A DNA stretch of 64,000 nt, taken from contig JABAKD010000028.1 of the NCBI GenBank assembly GCA_012845835.1, forward strand, positions 12,214,717-12,278,716, written 5' to 3'. Source of the DNA: Undaria pinnatifida (Eukaryota; Sar; Phaeophyceae; Laminariales; Alariaceae). Below, in pieces: positions 43,730-55,100 of the stretch. Under the pieces are notes generated by a model that saw only the letters and a list, made by a program, of their open reading frames with translations, was not told the origin of the DNA and did no database searches. The position numbers were made by a program, and so were the translations under genes. How positions within the stretch are numbered: position 1 is the first letter of the stretch; each line of letters opens with the position of its first letter.

Positions 43730-44285
43730 GAGCGGACTCGTAGACGACCGACAAGACGACGGACACGATGGCGACCACCTTCCCGGGCGTTAGAGTGTCC
43801 TCCGGAGGTGTCCACGAGCGATCTGAGAAATTATTACAACATAAACCATCCAAACAAAGTACAACGCGCAACGTGGCAAAAAAAGCGGAGGGGCGGCGGG
43901 GGGGTGTACTAAGTTTGTGCATGGTCGTAGTCGTATGGTCACAGACCCTCGCATCCCTACTATGCCGGGACGGAGCACGTCGGGTTTCACCAACCAGGCA
44001 CACATTGCTTGCGCCAAGCGCGAAGCGCGTGAGGTGTTCGGGGAGTGGCATGAAGGGTGAACTGCATCCTTTCAAGAACCGCTCGTGAGACGGACTTCGG
44101 CGCCTTGTGCCTACTTTCTTGTTTATGGATGACAGCGCCAATGAGTTACTTCGTTTTCTCGTGTGGGCATTCCAGAGACAGCAACGGATATACTACGTAA
44201 CTGCTTCGTGTGTGCCTTGCCATATTGACACTACGTGATGCGATCACTCCGCTTGTGTGGGGCTAGGATTCTCCACCCCGCACAA
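43730..44285 (+). repeat. R2 dispersed repeat copy 1
   Basis: Shares gacggagcac-tcgggttt, caccaac-aagca, ccgagcgcgaagc, gtgaactgcatcc, gcggacttc-gcaccttgtg with 49090-49530 (plus) and 56740-57030 (minus). Hundreds of bp, not coding as far as can be seen. Confidence 0.8.
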
Positions 44286-44544
44286 CTTTAGGTATGCGGG
44301 GGAGGGGGGGGGAGTAGAAAGGGATCTACAGCCACGAGAGATCGGAAAATTACTCGAACTGACATCCAAAATAAGTTACAACGCGCCGCGCAGCAAAAGA
44401 GAGGCGGGAGGGGGGGGGGGGGGGGTAACATAGGAGAACGATCAAAACGAAGCCAAGTGCCGAGGGAGAGAACAGACAACGCCTGTGACCACAGCTTGTT
44501 CAAGGGTCGCTCAAGAGGGTAAATACAAATTCCAGGGGTTTTCA

Positions 44545-44750
44545 CGGGTCATCCACCGGCGCGCGGGCCGGGTCAGTGCCGGGTCATGAGGTTTGTAATC
44601 TCTCGCGGGTCAAGTCAGGCGGCCTCACGGGTCGGATCGGGTCAGCTCGGGTCACGATATTTCACATCTCACGGATCGAATAACAGATCATTTCTTCGGG
44701 TCGCCCTCACCCACCTCGACCCACGAGAAGTAACACGACCCGTAAAAATC
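44545..44750 (+). repeat. Degenerate GGGTC minisatellite, locus 2
   Basis: Repeats of cgcgggtcaagtcag, cgggtcggatcgggtc and cacgagaagtaacacgaccc, resembling 15315-15515 in intron 6. Confidence 0.7.
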
Positions 44751-44755
44751 CATGG

Positions 44756-45079
44756 TTGAAAAAAAAACTCGTACGGGGTGAGCCAGAAAGTAAAAGCGAC
44801 GACGGCAAGAAAAAAAGGAGTGTAGATCACGCTAGGGGTGCAGCAGATTCCAAGAATTTTCTGAGCTCTGAAAACATGAGCACTTCCACATCTCCCCCGA
44901 AACGTGACTTTCGAAGACAATCGTTCGCGCAACCCGACCCCGATATTCCTATGCGCTCGCCCTACGACAAGTCTAGTCGTAAAAAAATTATCATACAGAC
45001 CGATAGTAGTGCTACACACTCGAGAAGCTCAACCAATCAGAACGTCAGAACGTCAGACGTTCAGAAACCTTTAGTCTAA
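44756..45079 (+). CDS. Unrecognised open frame, 107 codons
   Basis: Hydrophilic, Lys/Ser-rich frame (PPKRDFRRQSFAQPDPDIPM). The antisense frame is also open and equally plausible. No domain, splice support or homologue is evident, so it may be chance. Confidence 0.15.
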   Translation: MKKKLVRGEPESKSDDGKKKRSVDHARGAADSKNFLSSENMSTSTSPPKRDFRRQSFAQPDPDIPMRSPYDKSSRKKIIIQTDSSATHSRSSTNQNVRTSDVQKPLV

Positions 45080-45273
45080 CAACTGCGACCCCTAACGATG
45101 CCTCTACAGCGACACGCTCCACGTATTATGAAAAGGCATATTAATAGCATCAGCCGCCGATGCATATTAATAGTCAATCAACTTAGGGTTAGGGTTAAAC
45201 ATTTTCGGATAGCCCCCGCAAGGAAAACGCCATGATACCATCTTGAGAACGGCACTGTACTGTAGCACTGCTG

Positions 45274-45501
45274 TTATGAGGCTCGTGCCTCAAGTAAACA
45301 AGGCGAGTCTGCTTTTTGCCCTTCCTCACCGTCTACGCCGAGTTTGGACTCAAGGCGAGCCCTTGCCTCCTGAGCGTTGACGGCTTGGGAAAAGCCAAGC
45401 ACCTGCTCGGTGATGTAGGACAACTTCCAGGCCTGCACCTCTGACGCCAGCACGTCTTTGCCTCTCTCGTCGCAGCAATCACTGTCATCATCGTCATCGG
45501 C
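45274..45501 (-). CDS. Terminal exon of an unidentified minus-strand gene
   Basis: The acceptor CGTACAAG after a pyrimidine-rich stretch opens a 75-codon frame, ADDDDDSDCCDERGKDVLAS then EVQAWKLSYITEQVLGFSQA and ARARLESKLGVDGEEG, ending in a stop. It has an acidic start and a likely amphipathic helix. No family was recognised. Decayed copies of its acceptor and first codons lie at about 46760, 46865 and 47000, which supports a real exon-intron boundary. Earlier exons should lie at higher coordinates but were not found. Confidence 0.45.
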   Translation of the reverse strand, partial: ADDDDDSDCCDERGKDVLASEVQAWKLSYITEQVLGFSQAVNAQEARARLESKLGVDGEEGQKADSPCLLEARAS

Positions 45502-45542
45502 CTTGTACGAGCAAGAAGCAACAACAAAGGACAACGTATTAG

Positions 45543-45817
45543 CGCCGTTCCTAACGTAACACATCAAACGTCAGGAATCCTGCCAATAAAAGCGCGACAT
45601 TTTCACGAATCGTAATATTCGTCAAGAATCCGGACTTTGAATCGTTTTGCCGTTTGTTCCAATAAAAATTGATGTTAGGATTCCAGACGCAAAAACGAGA
45701 TTTTGGTTTTGGGGGGAAACGCGACATTTCAGAATTTCAAAATGTCAGGAATCAGGAATCGTGACATTTTGTCAGGATTCGTGATATTTTCGCGCGTTCG
45801 TTAAGGAACGACCCTTA
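45543..45817 (-). mobile_element. MITE of the AAGGGTCGTTCC family
   Basis: Ends gccgttcctaacg (left) and cgttaaggaacgaccctta (right) are inverted relative to each other. Internal cgtgacatttt and aatgtcaggaatc blocks match 23586-24230 and 24788-25225. It lies just upstream of the 45501 acceptor. Confidence 0.7.
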
Positions 45818-45889
45818 GTAGCCTAAGATTCTTCAAACCTTTTTGCCTCCAGCCTCCACCCTCACAACAGCAGTATATACCGTGTATAC

Positions 45890-46135
45890 TTCCAATTAGT
45901 TGCTTATCAAATACCCACCAGTTTCCGGTACTCCGCCGTATTTGCTACCGTATTTGCTTTGCTTGTCTACTACCCGCCGTGTCCTTACCTCCCTCCCGAA
46001 TGACAGCTCATCTCCACCAAACCCGCTCTCATGCCCGGACGTATCCCCCCTACCAATCATGCCTTCCGAATATATTAAGATCCAATCCCGCTCCCCAAAC
46101 CCCAGATTTCCGACGTTCAATCTTACGCGCTAGGA
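45890..46135 (+). repeat. Dispersed repeat, copy 2
   Basis: Near copy of 24590-24787 (ctactacccgccgtgtcctt, tatattaagatccaa, ccccagatttcc-acgttca). The adjacent MITE is again present. Confidence 0.85.
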
Positions 46136-46299
46136 ACTTGGGCTGGTGGATATTTGCAACAGCCCTCAACCGTGTGCGTTCATGGGAAGCAGAAAAGAGC
46201 TATTAACAGTCGTAACACACTGCTGCGGTAGGGTGACGCTCAGTTCCATGACGTAAGGATGTGCTCAATAGGGTATTCCATACCTGATATACTGTACTA

Positions 46300-46515
46300 G
46301 GTATACCCTGAGGGCAACCAAGTACCGGTATACCAGGTACCGGTATACCCTGAGAGTAGCCAGGTACCGGTATACCCTGAGGGTAGCCAGGTACCGGTAT
46401 ACCCTGAGGGTAGCCAGGTACCGGCATACCCTGACGGTAGCCAGGTACCGGCATATCCTGACGGTAGCCACGTACCGGTATACCCTGACGGCAGACAGGT
46501 ATATCCCGAGCGTAC
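46300..46515 (+). repeat. ~28 bp minisatellite with GGTACCGGTATACC
   Basis: About seven units of gtaccggtataccctgaggg plus tagccag. The unit contains overlapping palindromes GGTACC, ACCGGT and GTATAC. Confidence 0.92.
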
Positions 46516-46759
46516 CCGGGTATCTACCCGAGCATGACTTGAACAATCAGGGGTGGCACAGGGGTACCGCAGAGTATATACCCTACTAGCCCCCCCCCGT
46601 CAAGGTATTATCTTTACGTGATAATACGGTAGCTCTCTCCGTTACAGGAACTCCCGCTGGTGGATGTTTGCAACTGTCGCCAAGTGTGTGCATTGGTGGG
46701 AAGCAGGTAACACATATGACCATATTAAACTGTCAGGGAAAGTCTTCGCCATTCTCCTG

Positions 46760-47040
46760 ACAGAAATCGCTCTCAATAATCGTCATTGGCCTTGCGGGAG
46801 TGGCAGCAAGCAGCTATGATGGGTGAAATCACAGCTACCAGGAAAAACGCTTCCCATCCTCGGCACAGAAATCGTTACCATCATTGCCATCGGCCTTGCA
46901 CGGGGGGGGGGGGGGGGGGGGGGGAAGCCGCAATGAATGAAGAGTAACATATTCTTAATAGAACGTTGGCAGGTAACATGTGCACCATTGTCGTGATAGC
47001 CATCACTCTCGTCATCGTCATCAGCCGTGTGCGGGGGGGG
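46760..47040 (-). repeat. Decayed copies of the 45501 exon start
   Basis: Three minus-strand segments resemble the acceptor and first codons of the 45274-45501 exon (AAG then GCCGATGACGATGA). One (46820-46905) still reads ADGNDGNDFCAEDGKR. Each is preceded by or embedded in long G/C runs. Confidence 0.6.
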
Positions 47041-47474
47041 GGGGGGGCAGCAGCAATTGTTAGAAGGCACAAAACGTTTGTCAGGCATGCTTGCCGTACT
47101 TGCTGTACAACAAATGTATGTCAATGGAAAGGCACAACACAGGCGTCAGGCATCACTCCTGTACTTGATGTATAACAAACGTACATCATACTCGTAGGCA
47201 CAATGTTTTACACCTTGGTACTCAAGAGTCGGGAAGATACAAAAACACAATTCGAAATTGCCCTTTCCTTTCTTATTAGAAGATAAAAAAACGGTTGTTC
47301 GCCAGGAGACGTTAAAATCGTTGACGGGAAACACGAGATGAATTGCAAGGGCGTTCTCCTTCATTTGCCAGGCAATGGTGGCAACATCAAACTAGTCGGT
47401 CTATCACAGTCAATCAGCCACGCCCAAAGCTTGTCGCGTGCTACCGTGCCAGGTTCTGACAGTAGTGGTTCCCT

Positions 47475-48175
47475 CTATAGTGCACATACCGGCACTATAG
47501 AGGGATATACCGGCACTATAGTGGCAACCGGCACTACTCCGCATGCTAATACTACTGGTCGTTGTTCCCATCTGCGCCAAACGATTTCACAGGCACTATA
47601 GCGGGCAACCAGCACTACTCAACCGGCAATACAGAGGGACCTCTACTATATCAAGACATTTGGTCCGGTATGTGCACTGTAGAGGGAGCTACCGGCACGA
47701 TATACACTACTCCGCATACTACTACTGGTCGTTCCCATCTGTGCCAAACGATTTCACAGGCACTATAGTTGACAACCGGCACTATTCAACCAGCACCACA
47801 GAGGAACCTCTGCTATACCAAGACATTTGGTCCGGTATGTGCCATCCGCAAACACCGGCACTAAAGCGGACAGCTGCACTACTCCGTATACTACTACTAC
47901 TGGTCGTTCCAATCTGCGCCAAACAATTTCACAGGAACTATAGCGGACAACCGGCACTATTCAACCGGCACTATAGAGGGACCTCTACTGTACCAAGACA
48001 TTGGGTACGGTATGCGCCAGTCGTAAATACCGGCACTATAGCGGCCAGCGGCACGACTCCGCATACTGCCACTGCTGGTCGTTCCCATCTTTGCCAAGCG
48101 ATTTCACAGGCACTATGGCGGGCATCCGGCACTATAGAGGGACTGCTACTGTACCGAGACCTGTTTGGCGCAGGT
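47475..48175 (+). repeat. ~165-176 bp tandem array, four units
   Basis: Units begin near 47561, 47726, 47902 and 48077 with tggtcgttcccatctg-gcc, then aaacgatttcacaggcacta, caaccggcactattcaacc, gagggacctctactatacca and agacatttggtccggta. Subrepeats of ccggcactatag run through it. Apparent long open frames follow from the repeat. Confidence 0.92.
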
Positions 48176-48249
48176 AGCCACGCAAAGCAATCCCAAAAAT
48201 ACAACGAATCCCTGCTATCACTTCACATCGCGATCGTTGGGGCTTAGGC

Positions 48250-49080
48250 CTCAGACCGAGGTACCTACCGTGCTTCTTCAAAGTAACCATGCTGTTTTCT
48301 AAGCACATACGTAAAAACAGCTATTAATATATAGCATTCTACGCAAATGTGGCACCAGGTACAGCACAACTCCCCCACAGCCCCAACAGCCCACGATTCT
48401 GAGGGTTGTTGGCCAATCGCATACACAGCAGTGCACTGCCATCAGACTGCCTAACCCTTCTACTGCGAATCATATCCCTCTCAAACTCTACAAGTAGCGG
48501 GTCTCAACAAACGCGGATGCAAACCTAAAGGCGACAGTTAAGTTGAAACATTGCGACGTAGTTAGTACCTGGTATCTAGTATGAGATTAATGAGGCCTCT
48601 CTGCTGCGACCAGCCGGAGACTCACCCAGGGTTACTGCTCCCGCGTTGATCATCTGGCAATCAACGCGGCACCGCTACTATCCTTACTTCCCGCTAAAGC
48701 TAAACCAGGTAACTACAGCACCACTTGGTACCAGCTCTGGTTAAACTCTGGTCATACCTGTTCTGATTGCAGGCGTCCACGTCTTCCTTTCCCGAACAGC
48801 CCCTTGTCTCCATCTAACCCCCACGATAGGTGCCTGCAACGTATCATATTCACAGATCAAACAGATCACGATCTAGCTCATCTAGATCCTACACGTCATA
48901 CGAAGTATATGGTTGAGGTTTGAATACACGGTAACATACACATACGGCAACGTCTACTGACACACGATGCGCGTTGGTTGATTACAGCCTCACAGGCGGC
49001 AACGTTATCACAACACCACAGACGTCACCAGACACCAAACAACAAGCACAGTGGTCGACTGGTTGCAAGCCTTCGTTTGC
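48250..49080. other. No gene recognised
   Basis: No domain, array or RNA seen; scattered ATACCTGGTAT-like motifs (about 48570). Confidence 0.35.
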
Positions 49081-49089
49081 GAGATCGGG

Positions 49090-49530
49090 TGTGTTGAACA
49101 TCCAAAACAAGCTTCATGAGTCGCGCATCGTCAGTGCGCAAGGAACTGAGCACTTCGTTGGAGAGGTGGGGGTGTACTCATTCCCATGCATGGCCATTGA
49201 CCCTCGCATCGCCACAATGCCAGGACGGAGCATTTCGGGTTTTCACCAACCAAGCAAACATCGCGTGCACCGAGCGCGAAGCGCCGTGTGGTGTTCGGCG
49301 AGTCGCATGAACGGTGAGCTGCATCCTACTAAGAACCACATGTGAGGCGGACTTCCGCACCTTGTGCGTACTTCCTCGCATATCGGATGACAGCTTCGAA
49401 TGTTTTGTTTTGTTTTCTGGTGTGGCCACGTCCAGAGACAGCGATTGTGACCTTATGTAACTGCCTCGTGGGTGCCTTACCACATCACTACGTCATATCA
49501 TCCCCCTTGCGCGGAGTTAAAATTCTCCAC
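49090..49530 (+). repeat. R2 dispersed repeat copy 2
   Basis: Matches 43950-44285: gacggagcatttcgggtttt, caccgagcgcgaagc, gtgagctgcatcctac, aggcggacttccgcaccttg, ccagagacagcgat, catcactacgtcat. 49531-51120 holds nothing clear. Confidence 0.8.
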
Positions 49531-51119
49531 TCCGCAAACTCCGATCTACAGTAACTCGACCACCATGTCGGTTACCGCCGAAAAACAAAAACAAAAACAA
49601 AAAAGTGACCGACGGAGAGATGGGGGTTATTAATTATGAATGAACAAAGCAAGCCTCTTGGGGGGCGGGTATCACAGCGTCACAACCAACCGCGACGGTC
49701 CAGGTTGTCATTGGTCATCACCGCCGACTACTCCGTTATACCGACGAACGTTTTACGAAAAATTACCTGGTATAACATCAGTCGTCGACGCACATTAATA
49801 GTCAATGAACTAACTGAGGACTTATTTTCGGATGACCCTCTATAAAAACGCCACCACATGTTTCTTGGTAGTGGGTAGAGTTACACCCAAGTCGTGGTGG
49901 GGATACACACACACAAATATGACAGCTCTCCGTCATCTCGCGCGCTTGGCAAGCTACGTACTTACCACATTTTTGTGGGTTTTGTTGTCTTTCTTATCCA
50001 CGAGTCTACTGAGCTGACTCGACGTACCTCACGAGGTCTGCCCAGAGGCCACTTAATCTTCCCTTCTTGTCCTTGCTTTCTCCACGCCGACGCGCCTGGT
50101 CGGAAAAACACAAGCACCAGTCACCAATCAAAATAACAAACAAAAAAGACGTTCGTCAAAGATCGAGACGTATAACATAGACACGTTTAGTGGTCGCCAG
50201 AGGACATCCCGCTTCCATCCCCGGGTTTCATATATTGGTGGATGGATACGGATCGTGCGGTGGGTACAACGGCTGCCGGTGATATTCAAGGACATGAAAA
50301 AAGAACATATCGTGCACTACTGACAGCACAGAGAAGACAAGAAGTCCGCTGTGCAAAGAGAGCGTGACTACCGTCTGCGATCGCCGTTGGCACGGCCGTC
50401 GGAGGTCGCAGCAGCTTGCTTTGCGCTTTAGTGGCCACGGCAGCACCTTTGTCCCGGAAAACAAGCTAAATCGACAAAAGACGTCACATTCACGAGGAAG
50501 TGTGATGAGTGCGAACCTTTTGGATACAGCCCCAAATACCTCTCCCAATACTAATTCCAAGTAACTTGTCCCCAATAGTGAATGGGCTTCATTTTCACTC
50601 ATCTGCATCAGGACAACAAAAGTATTCGCAAAAAAATCAAAACCAAAAACGATTCCAAGCAATAACGAACGGCACCGCCGTTGTTTCGACCACCGAGAAG
50701 AAAAAAATGATCCGCGACAAACACCTTCAAGTACGGTGAGCTAAACTCCTCTAGATCTAATTGACCCACCAGCAAGGAGCACATGCGGGGACCGTAAAAT
50801 AAGTGAGTGTATGGCGGAGTAAAACAAAAAAGAATAGGACCCGGTACGGAAAAGGCTAAAACAAATACACGTGAAATATATTAAAGTTACCATTCTTTCC
50901 GAAAATATGTTTTTCGCCGGATTGATTAAGTACAAGTATGTGTTATAGTCTGAAGTTTGGCGGAACGGAGACAAAAATATCAGTGGGGGTGGTGGGGGTG
51001 GTTCCAGTAGGGAGCAACTCGCTTTGGGTGCCACAAGCATTCCACGTCTGCACGTACACACTGGGCAGGAATTCGCAGCCATAGATGAAGCAACGTCGGC
51101 CCAGCAGTGGCAACAGTAG

Positions 51120-51185
51120 CATCAACGCAGCAGCAGCAATAGCAGCAGCAGCAGCAATAGCAGCAGCAGCAGCAGCAGCAGAGTC
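51120..51185 (+). repeat. CAG trinucleotide repeat
   Basis: caacgcagcagcagcaatag followed by about 15 AGC/CAG triplets. Confidence 0.9.
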
Positions 51186-51439
51186 GACGACAGGACCATA
51201 GGAGAACAGGGATACAACACGTACAGTAGGGTCATTGATCGCAAACTTTCAACATTGTCGACATTTTTTCCGATTTTTTTTTTTCGGCGTTTTTTTCCGG
51301 ACAACTTCCATGCAGCAGATCGATCGGCCGAGGGTTGGGGTTGGGGTTAGGATTTTATTGACATTATTCTCGTAATACTGGAACCACACGCCGCACACAC
51401 AAAATTTCATTGTTTTCTACCCGTTTTTTTTTCACAGTT

Positions 51440-51610
51440 CTACTTTCCAGCTTCTGGACAAGCCGTGGTCACAGGTGTCACCCCTTCTCCCCCCCGGTTC
51501 TTGCCTTCAATTTTTATCGCGCATAGGGTTCAGCAATCCCACTGCTCGTCGATTTTTCATCGAGTGTTGCTAACTCACGCTCTCGCGCTTTCCGCAAGTC
51601 GTTTTGTGCA
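51440..51610 (-). repeat. R5 dispersed repeat copy (inverted)
   Basis: Closely matches 63440-63620 inverted: tctggacaagccgtggtcac, cttgccttcaatttttatcg, cgcatagggttcagcaatcc, tcgtcgattttt, acgctctcgcgctttccgca. Confidence 0.85.
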
Positions 51611-51921
51611 CGAAGAAAAACTGCATCCTACCGATACATGATTTTCTTTACATGTAAGACTTGCAAGGCAAGCGGCTCGCACCCACGTATTCAGGCAACT
51701 CGCAAAATACTGTTGAAAATGTGTTTTGCTGTTCTAAAAAGCTCTTCTAGAACACTCCTTTTAGAACCAAGCCCCGCTTTTTCTGGGCTAACTTCTTGGA
51801 ATTATTATGAGGTACGAGTGACTAGTTGTGTGTAGCAGTGTAAGGGTTATTAATTAATTGAGCTTCCTCATCACCCATCCGTCCGAGTATTACAAAAAAA
51901 AAAGGAAAAATTGAAAACGTT

Positions 51922-52174
51922 TCATTCCAATCGCCGCACCTCCGCCTCCTCCTCCTCCAGCTGCTTCTGCTTCTGCCGCGCCTCTTTTCTAGCGGCGATC
52001 TCGAAGCGCCACTTAAACGAGTACGCCTTGTGTAGCGCCCCGGCAGCCCAGCGCCTGTCGGCAGCCTCCTGCTTCGCGCGCGCCGTTTCCGCCCTGATCT
52101 CCGCCTGTCCCCGTTGCCAGCGCTGGATGATCATGGCCGCGGCAGCCTCTTGCCGCTTAGCGTTCTTGTCAGCA
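51922..52174 (-). CDS. CH/IQ gene terminal exon (IQ4, coiled coil, stop)
   Basis: Acceptor TTTTTTTCATCAACAG/T in phase 2. Encodes DKNAKRQEAAAAMIIQRWQR, a basic helix and KQKQLEEEEAEVRRLE before TGA. High Arg/Glu/Gln content is typical of an IQ-helix lever. Confidence 0.82.
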
Positions 52175-55100
52175 CTGTTGATGAAAAAAAGCGGCGAACA
52201 GAGCGAACAGAGGAAACGACGCGAGGGGTGGTTTTCAACATACTTTCCACTTGAGCTTGCAACACGCTATGTGTATAGACTATGTGCTCTTCATGAAACA
52301 GTGTTGGGACATAAACCTCGTACCTCTGAGTAATACAATAATTCTACCGAATTACCCCAATAAACTAGTCATAACCACCACCCGCCCCACCCCCCCGAAC
52401 CCAACCCAACCTTGTCAACGTCCATCACTTGCTCGCCCCCCCCTCGTGAAGGAAACGCCTTCGCCGACTTTATCGAACCAGCTCACAGACTTGTCCTCCC
52501 CGAACCCCCTGCCCGCACCCCCCCCCACCCTTGTACCATTACAGCAGGGGTCCCCCGGCAAGGCGGTGGTGTGTGAGAGCAATATGACCGCCTTATAGAG
52601 GAAAGCCGCATTACTCATTCCGGGTTATGAGTGCAATTATTAAGTATTCCCCAGTAGCGCCAAGCGATTTTGACCGCCTTATATCGAGATACCGCTTTAT
52701 TGGGGGACCCGTAATGTGGTCGATACTGGTATCACCTTTCTGGGCCCCTTACTAAGGAAGGGTATCATTAAATATTTTGCCGAACCAGCTGACAGACCAC
52801 AGGCCGCATTCACACGTGATGCGATCACTGAAATACCATCACACAGAAAAGACAAACTATACACGTCACCCATCCATGCCCCCCAACCCCCCCCCTCTCT
52901 ATCAGAACCTATACCAATCGCCCATACACCCTCCCCCCACCCATGAAAACCCCCTCTCGCCCCCCCAAAACTTTTCATCATCCATTCCCTTCCCCCCCGC
53001 CAAGGGAATGCCTTTGAAGACTTCATCGAACCAGCTAACATTCGATCACCGAATCACCGTAAAACAGATAAGGAGAGGACCATTAGAGTTCGGGAACCGA
53101 ACCAAGAGTAATGTGTCTATTGTTGCGAGAGAATTACGTAGTAAACGCACGCCAGTCATCCATCCATTCCCCCCAAACAAAAGGGCAAAAGCTACCACGC
53201 ATATACCTTGATTTCTAGTTTCAGTACGAATACAAACTGCGAAAGCATGGGTCATTTATCGATCCTTTAGTTCTTTCGGATGCCAAGCAAAAGGCGTCAC
53301 AAAAGTTACCCTCCGGGATAACTAACTCGATAACTAACTCGCTTATGGCAGCCAAGCGTCCATAGCGACGTTGCTTTCTGATTTTTCGATGTCGGCTCTT
53401 CCTATCATCGTGACGCACACGTCACCAAGGGCAGCATTCACCCACGAACGGGGAACGTGAGCTGGGTTTAGATCTTCGTGAGACAGGTTAGTCGTACCCG
53501 ACCCCACCCCTCGTCCCCGTCATTTCATCATTCATCACCTGCTGGGTCCCTTCGCGAAGGAAATGCCTTTGAAGACTTTATCAAACCAGCTCGCAGACTT
53601 CTCGGCAGCAGCAGGGTCCTCGTCCTCCTCGTCCTCCTCCTCCTCCAGGAAAGAATCTACGATCGTGCCAGCGATGGGCGAGTCCTCCGAGAAGCGAACG
53701 GAGGAGGAAGCCGAGGTGCGACGGCTTATAGAAGAATTCCGCACCTGTGCTCAGTCAAGCGAGTCGATGATCAAGACGTATTTTGGTTCACGGTGTACGA
53801 CAGCAGTGGGCAGTTAGTGTATAACAGTTACAACGTTAGAGTTAGCGCAAGCCGGGGGGGGTGCGTTAGAGTTCATCTCGGCGAACAAGAGTGTCTAACT
53901 CGATGCGTAAAGAAAATTACTCCGTACGGCATTAGAAGGTCCGTTAGCACAGTGTGAACGCGGAGGGGGCGGGGGGGGGGGGGGGGTAAGTGGGTGTCGG
54001 GGTTAACCACCTCGCAAACTAAAGTGTCGATGTCGATGCCTAAAGCAATACCGGTACCATTTAATCAGCACATCACTTCCCGCCCATGGGCAAAAATCGA
54101 CGCCAGTCGACGAGGGGAGAAAATGCTGAATTGTTCTCGCGATAAAAACGAAGGTGTGTAACTTAATGGGGAGGGGAGGGGGAACCTGCTTAGTCACCTC
54201 GGGTCTGAGTTATGTCTAGGGAGGGACAAGGAGGAAGAAAAAAAGCGAAAATAACGGGTGGGATGAGCAAGAAATAAAAAAAAGGGTTATTACATGGTTT
54301 GAACCGTGTACCGTCTCTGATACCGGTATAAACATCTACCTGGTACCAGGTTACAATCTATGATACCGGCATAATCATCTACCGCCTATGATATCGTTGC
54401 AACCATCCGCCATCTACAATACAACCATGACCATTGGTCTCTGGTAGTGGATCCACCCATCACCCACCCACTGTTGTCGCACACCAACCTAACTCAATTT
54501 ATCCCATCCCATCCCCTCCCATCCCATCCCATCCCATCCCATCCCAACCCGACCCAACCCATCCCAATCCAACCCAACCCATCCCAACCCAACAAAACCC
54601 AACCCAACCTAACCCAACCCAACCCAACCCAACCCAACCCAACCCAACCCAACCCAACCCAACCCCGCCATTTATGATACCGGTCTAATATCATGTACCA
54701 TCACCGTCTAACGCCGACAGGGCGATACGACTGCTTGTTGGCTGTCACACCAGACCTGTACCCTCCTTTTCTCCCTCTTGCCTGACTGTCCTTCATGTTC
54801 GCCTCCGAGAATTCCTTCGCACGAGCGCGACAACAAGCAAAAGCGGACGTCGCGGCGGGGACAAGCAAAGAAACAAACGACACGTAGCTGTCAGCGTCCA
54901 CGTGCTTCACTTCAGCATGAGGCGAAACCATCGCATCACTTTCCACGTTGTCCTCGAGTATTACACGACTGCGTTGCGACGATTGGGGAGTACCGCCTGA
55001 TTTCTCTGGGGCTCTCTTCTCTCCCTTTGAGGAGCTGGATCTATGATACTCACGTCACCCAAACGCGACTAAGAGAAAAATAAAATAAAAAATGAAATGG

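Noticed and set aside
46300-48175. CRISPR-like array
   Set aside because: Units are contiguous or vary throughout with no unique equal-length spacers, and the window is eukaryotic.
47543-48247. 234-codon frame with internal repeats
   Set aside because: It is explained by a four-unit ~170 bp tandem array whose unit happens to lack stops in that frame.
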